Position numbers and translations under genes: made by a program. From contig NZ_KN322983.1 of NCBI RefSeq assembly GCF_000774145.1, forward strand, positions 603,099-667,098: a DNA stretch of 64,000 bases, read 5' to 3'. The notes under the pieces are model-generated. The model saw only the letters and a list, made by a program, of their open reading frames with translations, was not told where the DNA came from and ran no database searches. The stretch is from Pseudomonas mediterranea CFBP 5447. GTDB taxonomy: Bacteria; Pseudomonadota; Gammaproteobacteria; Pseudomonadales; Pseudomonadaceae. Positions 53,081 to 61,985 of this stretch are shown here, one piece after another. Within the stretch, counting starts at the first letter, position 1. Each line of letters begins with the position of its first letter.

Positions 53081-54925
53081 ATGAGCGAATTGATCCGAGT
53101 CGAAGACCTGCGCGTGGTCGCCGGTGACGAGCGCGGCGAAGTCGAGATCGTCAAGGGCGTGAGTTTTTCCCTGGAAAAAGGCGAGGTGCTGGCGCTGATC
53201 GGCGAGTCTGGTTCCGGCAAGACCACCATCGCCCTGGCGCTGCTCGGCTATGCCCGACGCGGTTGCCGCCTGGCCGGCGGCAGCGTGCGTATCGGCGAGC
53301 ATGACATGCTGGCCCTGGGTGAGAGCGAACTGCAGGGCCTGCGCGGCAACCGTGTCTCGTACATTGCCCAGAGCGCCGCGGCGGCGTTCAACCCGGCCAA
53401 GAAGCTGATCGACCAGGTGGTCGAAGGCGCGCTGATCCATGGCCTGGGCGACCGGGCCACGCTCGAAGCCAAGGCCATCGGCCTGTTCCGGGACCTGGCG
53501 CTGCCGAACCCCGAACGCATCGGCAAACGCTACCCCCATCAGGTCTCCGGCGGGCAACTGCAACGGGTGATGGCCGCCATGGCGCTGATCAGCGATCCGT
53601 TGCTGGTGGTGCTCGATGAACCGACCACGGCCCTCGACGTCACGACCCAGATCGACGTATTGCGTGCCTTCAAGCGGGTCGTGCGCGAGCGTGGCGCGAC
53701 GGCGGTCTACGTGTCCCACGACCTGGCGGTCGTCGCGCAGATGGCCGACCAGATTGTCGTGCTCAACGGCGGGCAGATCTTCGAGCAGAGCGCCACCGCG
53801 CCACTGCTCAAGGGGCCGGCTCACGAATACACCCGCAGCCTGCTGGCGGCGGCGCGGCCGGACACGGCGATTCGTCCACCCTGTGGTGTGGCCGCGGACA
53901 CGCCGCTGCTGACGATCCAGGGCCTGACTGCCGGCTATGGCAATAAGGATCGTCACGGTATGCCGATGATCCGCGTGCTCGAGGACATCGACCTGACCGT
54001 GCGCCGGGGCCAGGCCATCGGCGTGATCGGCGAATCGGGTTCGGGTAAATCCACCCTGGCGCGGGTGGTGGCGGGGTTGTTGCCACCGGCCCTTGGTGGG
54101 CTGACGTTCGATGGCCAGCCCTTGGGTGGCAGCCTGTCCGAGCGCACCGATGAACAGTTCCGGCGGATCCAGATGGTGTTCCAGAACGCCGACACCGCGC
54201 TCAATCCGATGCACAGCATCAGCACCATTCTGAGCCGACCGCTGAAAATGTATTTCGGCCTCAAGGGCGCAGCGTTGCGCGAGCGCATCGGTGAGTTGTT
54301 GGACCTGGTGCGCCTGCCGCGAACCCTGGCCGAGCGCCGTCCGGGCGAACTCTCCGGCGGGCAGAAGCAGCGGGTCAACCTGGCCCGTGCGTTGGCCGCC
54401 AAGCCGGACCTGATCCTCTGCGATGAAGTGACCTCGGCCCTCGATACCGTGGTGGGCGCGGCGATTCTCGAACTGTTGCGCGACCTGCGCCAGCAACTGG
54501 GGGTTTCCTACCTGTTCATCAGTCACGACATTTCCACGGTGCGGGCGCTGTGCGACGACATCGTGGTGATGTACAGCGGTCACAAGGTCCAGGAGGGCCC
54601 ACGGCAATCGTTCGCTCAGGCGCCGTTCCATCCCTACACCGATCTGCTGATCCATTCGGTGCCGGAGCTGCGCCAGGGCTGGCTGGAAAGCTGCGGCACG
54701 ACTACTTGCGCCACGCTGCCGACGTTGGGTGAAAAGGCCGATGCGTCGACGCTGTGCACCTTCCTCAATCGCTGCCCGGTGCGCGTCGACGGCCTGTGCA
54801 ACCGCACCGCGCCACCCCGGCGTGTCATAGAAGGCGGCAGCGAAGTGCTTTGTCATCACGACGGTGGCGAGCTGCTCAAGACGCAGCAAGGTTCAAACAG
54901 CATGATTGCCGGAGCCTACGCATGA
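53081..54925 (+). CDS. ABC transporter ATPase with two fused nucleotide-binding domains (DppD-DppF type)
   Basis: A 614-residue protein carrying both ATPases of a peptide-type importer. Domain 1: Walker A G-E-S-G-S-G-K-T-T, signature V-S-G-G-Q-L-Q-R, Walker B V-V-L-D-E-P-T-T-A-L-D. Domain 2, from about residue 285: G-E-S-G-S-G-K-S-T, L-S-G-G-Q-K-Q-R, L-C-D-E-V-T-S-A-L-D. The oligopeptide C-terminal Cys region (N-R-C-P-V-R-V-D-G-L-C) is present. The stop overlaps the next start as ATGA. Confidence 0.94.
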   Translation: MSELIRVEDLRVVAGDERGEVEIVKGVSFSLEKGEVLALIGESGSGKTTIALALLGYARRGCRLAGGSVRIGEHDMLALGESELQGLRGNRVSYIAQSAAAAFNPAKKLIDQVVEGALIHGLGDRATLEAKAIGLFRDLALPNPERIGKRYPHQVSGGQLQRVMAAMALISDPLLVVLDEPTTALDVTTQIDVLRAFKRVVRERGATAVYVSHDLAVVAQMADQIVVLNGGQIFEQSATAPLLKGPAHEYTRSLLAAARPDTAIRPPCGVAADTPLLTIQGLTAGYGNKDRHGMPMIRVLEDIDLTVRRGQAIGVIGESGSGKSTLARVVAGLLPPALGGLTFDGQPLGGSLSERTDEQFRRIQMVFQNADTALNPMHSISTILSRPLKMYFGLKGAALRERIGELLDLVRLPRTLAERRPGELSGGQKQRVNLARALAAKPDLILCDEVTSALDTVVGAAILELLRDLRQQLGVSYLFISHDISTVRALCDDIVVMYSGHKVQEGPRQSFAQAPFHPYTDLLIHSVPELRQGWLESCGTTTCATLPTLGEKADASTLCTFLNRCPVRVDGLCNRTAPPRRVIEGGSEVLCHHDGGELLKTQQGSNSMIAGAYA

Positions 54926-55230
54926 GCGCTCGTTTCGTGAGGCTGGCCGAACAGGGCCGGCCCGTCGTCAAACTGACTGTGGACGGCGCCCCCGTCGAGG
55001 CGTTGCAGGGAGACACGTTGATGGTCGCGCTGCTGACCCACGGCCCGGCGTTGCGCCAGTCGGAGTTCGATCCAGGCAGTCGTGCCGGTTTCTGCCTGAT
55101 GGGCGCCTGCCAGGACTGCTGGGTCTGGACCCGCAGCGGCGAACGCCTGCGTGCCTGCTCCAATGAAGTCCGCGAGGGCTTGGACATCATTACCCGGCAA
55201 CCGGAGGCAATATGGCCACTGCGCGGATAG
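54922..55230 (+). CDS. Small [2Fe-2S] subunit of a three-part FAD dehydrogenase (HcnA/opine oxidase gamma-like)
   Basis: A 102-residue ferredoxin-fold protein with the plant-type cluster ligands Cys58, Cys63, Cys66 and Cys79 (F-C-L-M-G-A-C-Q-D-C ... R-A-C-S). Such subunits occur in hydrogen cyanide synthase, opine oxidases and D-hydroxyproline dehydrogenase. It overlaps the next gene by 19 bases. Setting in an import operon favours a catabolic amine dehydrogenase over cyanogenesis. Confidence 0.9.
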   Translation: MSARFVRLAEQGRPVVKLTVDGAPVEALQGDTLMVALLTHGPALRQSEFDPGSRAGFCLMGACQDCWVWTRSGERLRACSNEVREGLDIITRQPEAIWPLRG

Positions 55231-56588
55231 CGATAGTCGGCGCCGGGCCGGCGGGCATTCGGTGTGCCCAGACGCTGGTCGCGGCAGGCTTCAGGCCGAT
55301 CCTGATCAATGAAAACCGGCGCGACGGCGGACAGATCTACCGGCGCCAGCCCGAGGGATTCACCCGCACCTACGTCACCCTGTATGGCACCGAAGCCGAG
55401 AAGGCCCGGGACCTGCACGACAGTTTCGACCGTTTGCGCCCACAGATCGACTACCGTCCGGACACCCTGGTGTGGAACCTGACGCCGGGGCAATTGTGCT
55501 GCGTCAGCCAGGGCGAGCATTCGACGGTGGATTACGACGCGCTGGTGCTTTGCACTGGCGCCACCGACCGCCTGATGCCCATCGAGGGCTGGCAGTTGGG
55601 CGGCACCTACAGCCTCGGCGGGGCGCAGATCGCGTTGAAGGCCCAGGCGGTTTCCATTGGCCACCGGGTGGTGTTCATGGGCAGCGGGCCGTTGCTCTAT
55701 CTCGTTGCCAGCCAATACCTCAAGGCCGGCGCCAATGTGGCGGCGGTGCTCGACACTTCGCCCCTGGGCAAGCGTATCAAGGCCTTGTCCAAACTCATGG
55801 CGCGTCCCCGTTTATTGTTCACCGGCATGAAGTTGCTGGCGCAGTTGCGCCAAGCGAAAGTCCCGCTGCACCTGGGTATTTCGCCGCTGCAAATCCTGGG
55901 CGAGGCGGACAGTGGCGTCAGCGGCGTGCGTGTGCGTACCGCCGTCGGCGAAACGCTGACGGTGGATTGCGACGCCGTCGCGTTGGGTTATCACTTGCGC
56001 CCGGAAACCCAGTTGGCCGATCTGGCTGGCTGCCTCATGCGTTTCGATGAGGTATCCAGCCAATGGCTGCTGGCGACTGATGAAGAAGGGCGGACCTCGG
56101 TCAGCGGTGTCTATGCCGCCGGTGATGGTTCGAGCATTCGCGGTGCCGATGCCGCCGAATGCGCCGGTCGCCTGGTTGCCCTGGCGGTGTTGAGCGACCT
56201 GCAACAGCCGGTGGACGCCGCCCAGGTCGCCGAACAGCGCCAGGCGCTCAAGGTGATGGATGCGTTCCGCCACGGCCTGGCCCAGGCGTTTCCCTGGCCG
56301 GCGGCGCAAGCCAAGGCGTTGCCGGACGAGGCCATTGTCTGCCGTTGTGAAATGATCACCGCTGGTGAGTTGCGGCGTACCGTCAGTGATAAGGGTGCTT
56401 GCGAAGTTAACCGGGCCAAGGCTTTCAGCCGGGTCGGCATGGGCCGTTGCCAGGGACGCTATTGCGCCCAGGCCGGGGCCGAAGTGATTGCCGCCGCGGC
56501 CGGTGTCGATGTCCGGGAGGTCGGCCGCCAACGTGGCCAGGCGCCGGTCAAACCGCTTTCGATGCTCACCCGGGAGGTGACGCCATGA
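55212..56588 (+). CDS. FAD/NAD(P)-binding subunit with C-terminal BFD-like [2Fe-2S] domain (HcnB/opine oxidase alpha-like)
   Basis: A 458-residue flavoprotein: N-terminal G-A-G-P-A-G-I-R-C dinucleotide motif, a second nucleotide motif V-V-F-M-G-S-G-P-L-L near 155 and a C-terminal iron-sulfur motif Cys377-x-Cys379 with Cys413-x4-Cys418. The order gamma-alpha-beta equals hcnA-hcnB-hcnC. The stop overlaps the next ATG (ATGA). Confidence 0.9.
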   Translation: MATARIAIVGAGPAGIRCAQTLVAAGFRPILINENRRDGGQIYRRQPEGFTRTYVTLYGTEAEKARDLHDSFDRLRPQIDYRPDTLVWNLTPGQLCCVSQGEHSTVDYDALVLCTGATDRLMPIEGWQLGGTYSLGGAQIALKAQAVSIGHRVVFMGSGPLLYLVASQYLKAGANVAAVLDTSPLGKRIKALSKLMARPRLLFTGMKLLAQLRQAKVPLHLGISPLQILGEADSGVSGVRVRTAVGETLTVDCDAVALGYHLRPETQLADLAGCLMRFDEVSSQWLLATDEEGRTSVSGVYAAGDGSSIRGADAAECAGRLVALAVLSDLQQPVDAAQVAEQRQALKVMDAFRHGLAQAFPWPAAQAKALPDEAIVCRCEMITAGELRRTVSDKGACEVNRAKAFSRVGMGRCQGRYCAQAGAEVIAAAAGVDVREVGRQRGQAPVKPLSMLTREVTP

Positions 56589-57742
56589 CCCAGGACAATG
56601 CCGACGTAGTGATTGTCGGCGGTGGTGTGATGGGCGCGGCGTCGGCATTTTTTCTGCGCCAGCGAGGGCAGTCGGTGATTCTGCTGGAGCGCGACCTGAT
56701 CGGTCAGTACGCCAGCGGCGTCAACTTCGGCAATGTCCGGCGCCAGGGGCGTTACCTTGGGCAGCTGGAGCTGGCGAATCGCTCCTTCGCCCTGTGGAAG
56801 CGCTTGCCGGAGCTGATCGACGATGACCTGGAATTCATCGCCAGCGGACATATGCGCGTGTGCTATCGCGAAGACGAGATTGCTGAGCTTGAGGCTTACG
56901 CGGCAGCCCCTGAAGCGGCGCAGCTGGATTTGAAGATCTACCGTGGCGCCGAACTGCACGAACGTTTTCCGTTCCTCGGCAAAGACGTGAAGGGCGGCTC
57001 CTATGCGCCGCACGACGGTCACGCCAACCCGCGTCTGGCAGCGCCTGCGTTTGCGCGGGCGGCCCGGCGGCTGGGGGCGCGTATCGAAGAGCGGACCGAA
57101 GTGGCCGAAGTGCAGAAGGTCAACGCCGATGGGTTCAGCATCACCACCACCGATGGTCGTCGGTTCAGCGCCGGCCGGTTATTGATCACGGCGGGGGCGT
57201 GGGGCCAGAAGCTCTCGGAGCAGTTCGGTGAACCGGTGCCGCTGGAGACCAACGGCCCGCAGATGGCGGTCACCGAGCCGGTGCCCTATGCCTTGCCGAC
57301 GGTGATCGGGGTGTACACCAGGATTCCCGAAGAGGTGATCTACTTCCGTCAGATCCCCCGGGGCAACATCATCATCGGCGGTGGCTATCGCAGCAAGCCG
57401 GATATGCTCAACCGTCGGGCCCATGTCGAGCCGCGCAGCATTCTCAACCAGCTGGACCAGATGCGCCGCCTGGTGCCAGGTATCGGCAACCTGAACATCA
57501 TCCGCGTGTGGAGCGGTATCGAAGGCTACTTGTCCGACTCCCTGCCGGTGATGGGCCCCAGCGGCAAGGTGGACGGCCTGTACTATGCATTCGGTTTCAG
57601 CGGTCACGGCTTCCAGCTCGGCCCGGGTGTCGGTGATGTCATGGCCGAACTGATCAGCACCGGCAGCACCAGCACTTCCATCGAGCCGTTCTCCATTTGC
57701 CGGTTCGCCTCTTCTGCCGAGCAACGGAGCAAGGCCTCATGA
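56585..57742 (+). CDS. FAD-dependent D-amino acid/sarcosine oxidase-type subunit (HcnC/opine oxidase beta-like)
   Basis: A 385-residue DAO-fold protein: V-V-I-V-G-G-G-V-M-G-A-A-S at the N-terminus, G-V-N-F-G-N-V-R-R-Q-G as flavin loop and S-G-H-G-F-Q-L-G-P at the C-terminus. It would hold the substrate site for C-N oxidation. A little shorter than HcnC (about 420). Its stop overlaps the deacylase start. Confidence 0.9.
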   Translation: MTQDNADVVIVGGGVMGAASAFFLRQRGQSVILLERDLIGQYASGVNFGNVRRQGRYLGQLELANRSFALWKRLPELIDDDLEFIASGHMRVCYREDEIAELEAYAAAPEAAQLDLKIYRGAELHERFPFLGKDVKGGSYAPHDGHANPRLAAPAFARAARRLGARIEERTEVAEVQKVNADGFSITTTDGRRFSAGRLLITAGAWGQKLSEQFGEPVPLETNGPQMAVTEPVPYALPTVIGVYTRIPEEVIYFRQIPRGNIIIGGGYRSKPDMLNRRAHVEPRSILNQLDQMRRLVPGIGNLNIIRVWSGIEGYLSDSLPVMGPSGKVDGLYYAFGFSGHGFQLGPGVGDVMAELISTGSTSTSIEPFSICRFASSAEQRSKAS

Positions 57743-58896
57743 AACCAAGGGTACTGGCGATTTTCGAACGCCTGCTGGCATTTGAAACGGTCTCTTCGGA
57801 GTCCAACCTGGACTTGATCGAGTATGTCCGCGAGCTGCTGGCGAGCAAGGGCATCGAGTCGCTGATCGTCAAGGACGAGAGCGGCAAGAAGGCCAACCTC
57901 TTCGCCAGCAGCGGGCCCCGTGAGCAGCCGGGGATCCTGTTGTCCGGTCACACCGACGTAGTGCCGGCGGCGGGGCAGGCGTGGACCGTCCCGGCGTTCC
58001 AGGCGACGCTGCGCGACGGGCGGGTCTACGGCCGCGGCAGCTGTGACATGAAAGGGTTCATCGCGCTGGCCATCGACGCCGTGCTCGATGCCGCCGATTA
58101 CCCGTTGAGCCGGCCGTTGCAACTGGCGCTGTCCCATGACGAAGAGATCGGTTGCGTTGGAGTGCGTCGCCTGCTCGACGTGCTTCACCTGGCGCCGGTC
58201 CGGCCGTTCCTCTGTGTGATCGGCGAGCCGACCAACATGCAGTTCGTACTCGGGCACAAGGGCAAGGGTTCCTACCGCACCTATTGCCGGGGCCTGGAAG
58301 CGCACTCCTCGCTGGCGCCACGTTCGGTCAACGCGATTCACGTGGCTTGCGATTTCATTGCGGCGCTGCGCCAGAGTCAGCAGCAACTGCAGGAGCGGGG
58401 CGCCCAGGACGCGGATTACGACGTGCCCTACAGCACCGTGCATGTCGGCCAGATCGTCGGTGGCAAGGCCCTGAACATCGTGCCGAACCTGTGCACCCTG
58501 GATTTCGAAGTGCGCAACTTGCCGGCTGACAACCTGGATCAGTTCCTCGAGCAACTGCGCGAGCGTGCGGAAATGATCGTCGGCGAAGCTAAAAAGCTCT
58601 CCAACGTGGCGGACATCGAGATCGACACCTTGAACGTCTACCCGGGCCTGGACACCCATCCGAGCGTGGAGGCCGTGCGCTTCCTGAAAAAATTCGCCGC
58701 CCCGGACACCGGTACCGCCAAGGTCTCCTTCGGCACCGAAGGCGGCCTGTTCAAACAGCGTCTCGATGTACCCGTGGTGGTCTGCGGTCCGGGCTCCATC
58801 GAACAGGCGCACAAGCCCGATGAATTCATCGAGGTCAGCCAGATGGACGCGGGCGAACGGTTCCTGGAGGGGTTGCTGGGGTCGTTGAAACGGTAA
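57739..58896 (+). CDS. M20-family deacylase, acetylornithine deacetylase (ArgE)-like
   Basis: A 385-residue dinuclear zinc amidohydrolase. Ligands are visible in L-S-G-H-T-D-V-V-P, G-R-G-S-C-D-M-K-G, S-H-D-E-E-I-G-C (catalytic and ligand Glu), G-E-P-T and the late His in G-S-I-E-Q-A-H-K-P. In an import operon it more likely removes an acyl group from an imported N-acyl amino acid than makes arginine. Translationally coupled to the dehydrogenase genes. Confidence 0.9.
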   Translation: MKPRVLAIFERLLAFETVSSESNLDLIEYVRELLASKGIESLIVKDESGKKANLFASSGPREQPGILLSGHTDVVPAAGQAWTVPAFQATLRDGRVYGRGSCDMKGFIALAIDAVLDAADYPLSRPLQLALSHDEEIGCVGVRRLLDVLHLAPVRPFLCVIGEPTNMQFVLGHKGKGSYRTYCRGLEAHSSLAPRSVNAIHVACDFIAALRQSQQQLQERGAQDADYDVPYSTVHVGQIVGGKALNIVPNLCTLDFEVRNLPADNLDQFLEQLRERAEMIVGEAKKLSNVADIEIDTLNVYPGLDTHPSVEAVRFLKKFAAPDTGTAKVSFGTEGGLFKQRLDVPVVVCGPGSIEQAHKPDEFIEVSQMDAGERFLEGLLGSLKR

Positions 58897-58921
58897 ACCC
58901 CTCTCAAATCATCACCGAACC

Positions 58922-59016
58922 CCTTGTGGGAGCGAGCCTGCTCGCGATAGCGATGCCACAGCCGACATCGTCGTCGACTGACCCACCGCTATCGCGAGCA
59001 GGCTCGCTCCCACAAG
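58922..59016. repeat. REP doublet inside the catabolic block
   Basis: GTGGGAGCGAGCCTGCTCGC at about 58927-58946 and its inverse at about 58994-59013 lie in the 264-base gap between the deacylase and the semialdehyde dehydrogenase. It may stabilise the upstream mRNA or mark a transcript boundary. Confidence 0.85.
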
Positions 59017-59160
59017 GGATTGATGGTGATTTTCATATCCCGGTATAGGCTGCCGTCCCACCCCGCAACTTCAGCATCCCACACTGCCCAAACCCCGCTT
59101 TCAGCATCCTGCGCCGCGGGCTCTCCCTAGACTGGAAATACCTCGGAACAGGACACCACC

Positions 59161-60618
59161 ATGCTCAAGAATCTATTGAAAGACCCTAGCTTGTTGGCAG
59201 AGCTCGCCTATATCGACGGTCAATGGAGCGCTGCCGACGGTGCCGCCACCCTTGACGTCATCAACCCCGCCAGTGGCGAGCTGCTCGCCCGCGTACCGGC
59301 CCTGCAGGGTGTGGAAACCCGCCGAGCCATCGAGGCTGCCGAGCGTGCCTGGCCGGCCTGGCGCGCGCGTCCGGCGGCGGAGCGTGCAACGCTGTTGGAG
59401 CGCTGGTACCAGGCCATGGTCGATAATCTCGACGATCTCGCGTTGATCATGACCTGTGAACAGGGCAAGCCGCTGAACGAGGCCAAGGGCGAAATCCGCT
59501 ACGGCGCCGGTTTCGCCAAATGGTTTGCCGAAGAGGCCCGCCGGGTCTATGGCGAAACCATCCCGGCCCCCAGCGGCGATCGTCGCCTGCTCACCCTCAA
59601 GCAACCGGTGGGTGTCTGCGCGGCCATCACTCCGTGGAATTTTCCCAACGCAATGATCACCCGCAAGTGCGCCCCGGCCCTGGCGGCGGGTTGTCCGGTC
59701 ATTGTCAAACCCTCGGACCTCACGCCGCTGTCGGCCCTGGCCCTGGCGGTGCTGGCCGAGCGGGTCGGGATTCCGGCCGGCGTGTTCAACGTCGTCACTG
59801 GCATGCCCGCCAGCATCGGCGAAGAGCTGACCGGCAACCCGACGGTGCGCAAGATCTCCTTTACCGGGTCCACGGCGGTCGGTCGGCTGCTGATGCGCCA
59901 GAGCGCCGAGCACATCAAGCGCTTGAGCCTGGAACTGGGCGGCAATGCGCCCTTCATCGTGTTCGATGACGCGGACCTGGAGCAGGCCGTGACCGGCATC
60001 ATGCTCAGCAAGTTTCGCAATGCCGGGCAGACCTGCGTCTGCGCCAACCGCATCCTGGTGCAGGACGGCATCTACGAGCGTTTCGCCGAACGCCTGGTGC
60101 AAGAGGTGGGCAAGCTCAAGATCGGCAATGGCCTGGAAGCGGATGTGATGATCGGCCCGCTGATCAACCCGGCGGCGGTCAGCAAGGTCGCCCGGCATAT
60201 CGACGATGCATTGAGCCAGGGCGCTCGCCTGCTTTGTGGCGGCGTCCCCGAGGGTGACAGCCAGTTCGTGCAGCCCACTGTGCTTGGCGAAGCCCATGCT
60301 GGCATGTTGCTGGCCAACGAAGAAACCTTCGGTCCGGTGGCGCCGCTGATGCGCTTCACCACCGAGGAAGAGGCCCTGGCCATGGCCAATGCCACGCCGT
60401 ATGGCCTGGGCGCATATTTCTTCACCCAGGACCTGCGTCGTTCCTGGCGTTTCGGCGAGGCGCTGGAGTTCGGCATGGTCGGCCTCAACACCGGGATTAT
60501 CTCCATGGAGGTCGCGCCCTTCGGCGGCATCAAGCAGTCGGGCCTGGGCCGTGAGGGCAGCAAGTACGGCCTGGACGAATACCTCGAGGTCAAGGCCTTC
60601 CACATCGGCGGATTGTGA
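59161..60618 (+). CDS. NAD(P)-dependent succinate-semialdehyde-type dehydrogenase
   Basis: A 485-residue ALDH of the GabD/SSADH group. Asn160 (T-P-W-N-F-P), Glu258 (L-E-L-G-G-N-A-P-F) and Cys292 (N-A-G-Q-T-C-V-C-A-N-R) are all in place; the C-V-C pair is the redox switch pair typical of SSADH. Likely converts a dicarboxylic semialdehyde made by the oxidases of this block. Distinct from the ALDH at 44595. Confidence 0.92.
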   Translation: MLKNLLKDPSLLAELAYIDGQWSAADGAATLDVINPASGELLARVPALQGVETRRAIEAAERAWPAWRARPAAERATLLERWYQAMVDNLDDLALIMTCEQGKPLNEAKGEIRYGAGFAKWFAEEARRVYGETIPAPSGDRRLLTLKQPVGVCAAITPWNFPNAMITRKCAPALAAGCPVIVKPSDLTPLSALALAVLAERVGIPAGVFNVVTGMPASIGEELTGNPTVRKISFTGSTAVGRLLMRQSAEHIKRLSLELGGNAPFIVFDDADLEQAVTGIMLSKFRNAGQTCVCANRILVQDGIYERFAERLVQEVGKLKIGNGLEADVMIGPLINPAAVSKVARHIDDALSQGARLLCGGVPEGDSQFVQPTVLGEAHAGMLLANEETFGPVAPLMRFTTEEEALAMANATPYGLGAYFFTQDLRRSWRFGEALEFGMVGLNTGIISMEVAPFGGIKQSGLGREGSKYGLDEYLEVKAFHIGGL

Positions 60619-60659
60619 GTCGGTCATCGTTTTGAACAGACAGCAGGGGACTAGGATTG

Positions 60660-61739
60660 ATGAGTAAACCATTCAAGATCGCCGCCATTGCCGGCGATGG
60701 CATCGGCAAGGAAGTCTTGCCGGAAGGGCTGCGGGTACTGGAACAGGCGGCGAAGAAGTGGCAGTTGGATTTGAGCATCGAAGTGCTCGACTGGGCCCAC
60801 TGCGACTACTACCTCGAACATGGGCAGATGATGCCCGGCGACTGGTTCGAACAGCTCAAGGGCTTCGACGCGATCTACTTCGGCGCCGTGGGTTGGCCGG
60901 ACAAGGTGCCGGATCATATTTCCCTGTGGGGCTCGTTGCTCAAGTTCCGTCGCGACTTCGACCAATACGTGAACATCCGCCCGGTGCGCCTGTTCCCCGG
61001 CGTGCCATGCCCGTTGGCCGGGCGCGAGGCGGGGGACATCGATTTCGTCGTCATCCGTGAAAACACCGAGGGCGAATATTCCTCTGTCGGCGGCAAGATG
61101 TTCGAAGGCACCGAGCATGAATTCGTGCTCCAGGAGTCGGTGTTTACCCGGCGCGGCGTCGACCGGATTCTCAAGTTCGCCTTCGACCTGGCCCAGACCC
61201 GGCCACGCAAGCGCCTGACGTCGGCGACCAAATCCAACGGGATTTCCATCAGCATGCCGTACTGGGACGAGCGCACGGCGTTGATGGGCGAGCAGTATCC
61301 CGAGGTGAAGTGGGACAAGCAGCACATCGATATCCTGTGTGCGCGTTTCGTCTTGCAGCCTGACCGGTTTGACGTGGTGGTGGCGTCGAACCTGTTCGGC
61401 GACATCCTTTCCGACCTGGGGCCTGCCTGTGCCGGCACCATCGGTATCGCCCCCTCGGCGAACCTCGATCCCGAGCGGCGCTTCCCATCGTTGTTCGAGC
61501 CGGTGCACGGCTCGGCCCCTGATATCTATGGGCAGAACATCGCCAACCCGATTGCGATGATCTGGTCGGGCGCCTTGATGCTCGATTTCCTGGGGAATGG
61601 CAATGAGCGTTACCGGGCGGCCCATGACGGGATTCTCAAGGCCATCGAACGGGTGATTGCCGAAGGGCCTGTCACACCGGACCTGGGCGGGCAGGGCTCG
61701 ACCCAGGACGTCGGCGGGGCGATCGCTGCAGCGCTTTGA
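60660..61739 (+). CDS. Tartrate dehydrogenase/decarboxylase-like enzyme (isocitrate/isopropylmalate dehydrogenase family)
   Basis: A 359-residue beta-decarboxylating dehydrogenase. The opening I-A-A-I-A-G-D-G-I-G-K-E-V, R-E-N-T-E-G-E-Y-S-S-V-G-G, D-I-L-S-D-L-G-P-A and H-G-S-A-P-D-I-Y match TtuC/YeaU more than LeuB. It oxidises tartrate or D-malate to the keto acid, NAD-dependent. AGGATTG precedes the ATG at 60660; TTG 60657 is an in-frame alternative. Last gene of the block. Confidence 0.9.
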   Translation: MSKPFKIAAIAGDGIGKEVLPEGLRVLEQAAKKWQLDLSIEVLDWAHCDYYLEHGQMMPGDWFEQLKGFDAIYFGAVGWPDKVPDHISLWGSLLKFRRDFDQYVNIRPVRLFPGVPCPLAGREAGDIDFVVIRENTEGEYSSVGGKMFEGTEHEFVLQESVFTRRGVDRILKFAFDLAQTRPRKRLTSATKSNGISISMPYWDERTALMGEQYPEVKWDKQHIDILCARFVLQPDRFDVVVASNLFGDILSDLGPACAGTIGIAPSANLDPERRFPSLFEPVHGSAPDIYGQNIANPIAMIWSGALMLDFLGNGNERYRAAHDGILKAIERVIAEGPVTPDLGGQGSTQDVGGAIAAAL

Positions 61740-61763
61740 ACCCACAGTCACGCAACACCTTTT

Positions 61764-61789
61764 GCCCGCTCACACTGCGGGCTTTTTTT
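61764..61789 (+). terminator. Strong intrinsic terminator ending the catabolic block
   Basis: GCCCGC (61764-61769) pairs with GCGGGC (61777-61782) around a seven-base loop, followed by seven T. A textbook rho-independent terminator 24 bases after the stop. Confidence 0.9.
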
Positions 61790-61802
61790 GCGTGGGTGTC
61801 TT

Positions 61803-61962
61803 TGTGGGAGCGAGCTTGCTCGCGAAAGCGGTGGGTCAGTTGGAGATGATGGTAGTTGTGCCGCCGCCATCGCGAGCAGGCTCGCTCCCACAGTGGTTCC
61901 GGGTGGTCACAGAAATTGTGTCCACCTCAGATCCCCCGTGGGAGCGAGCCTGCTCGCGATGA
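61803..61962. repeat. Three REP elements
   Basis: Units at about 61805-61826 (ending CGCGAAAGC), 61868-61893 (inverse) and 61938-61960 lie between the terminator and the convergent cupin gene. Confidence 0.85.
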
Positions 61963-61985
61963 CGGCGGTACTGCCTCAATCGAAA

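Noticed and set aside
53030..54889. 619-codon minus-strand frame opposite the fused ABC ATPase
   Set aside because: Antisense shadow; the sense strand carries two complete sets of Walker A, signature and Walker B motifs.
54922..57742. True hcnABC hydrogen cyanide synthase
   Set aside because: Family is shared, but the context is a coupled importer/deacylase operon and the beta subunit is short; a catabolic dehydrogenase is more likely.
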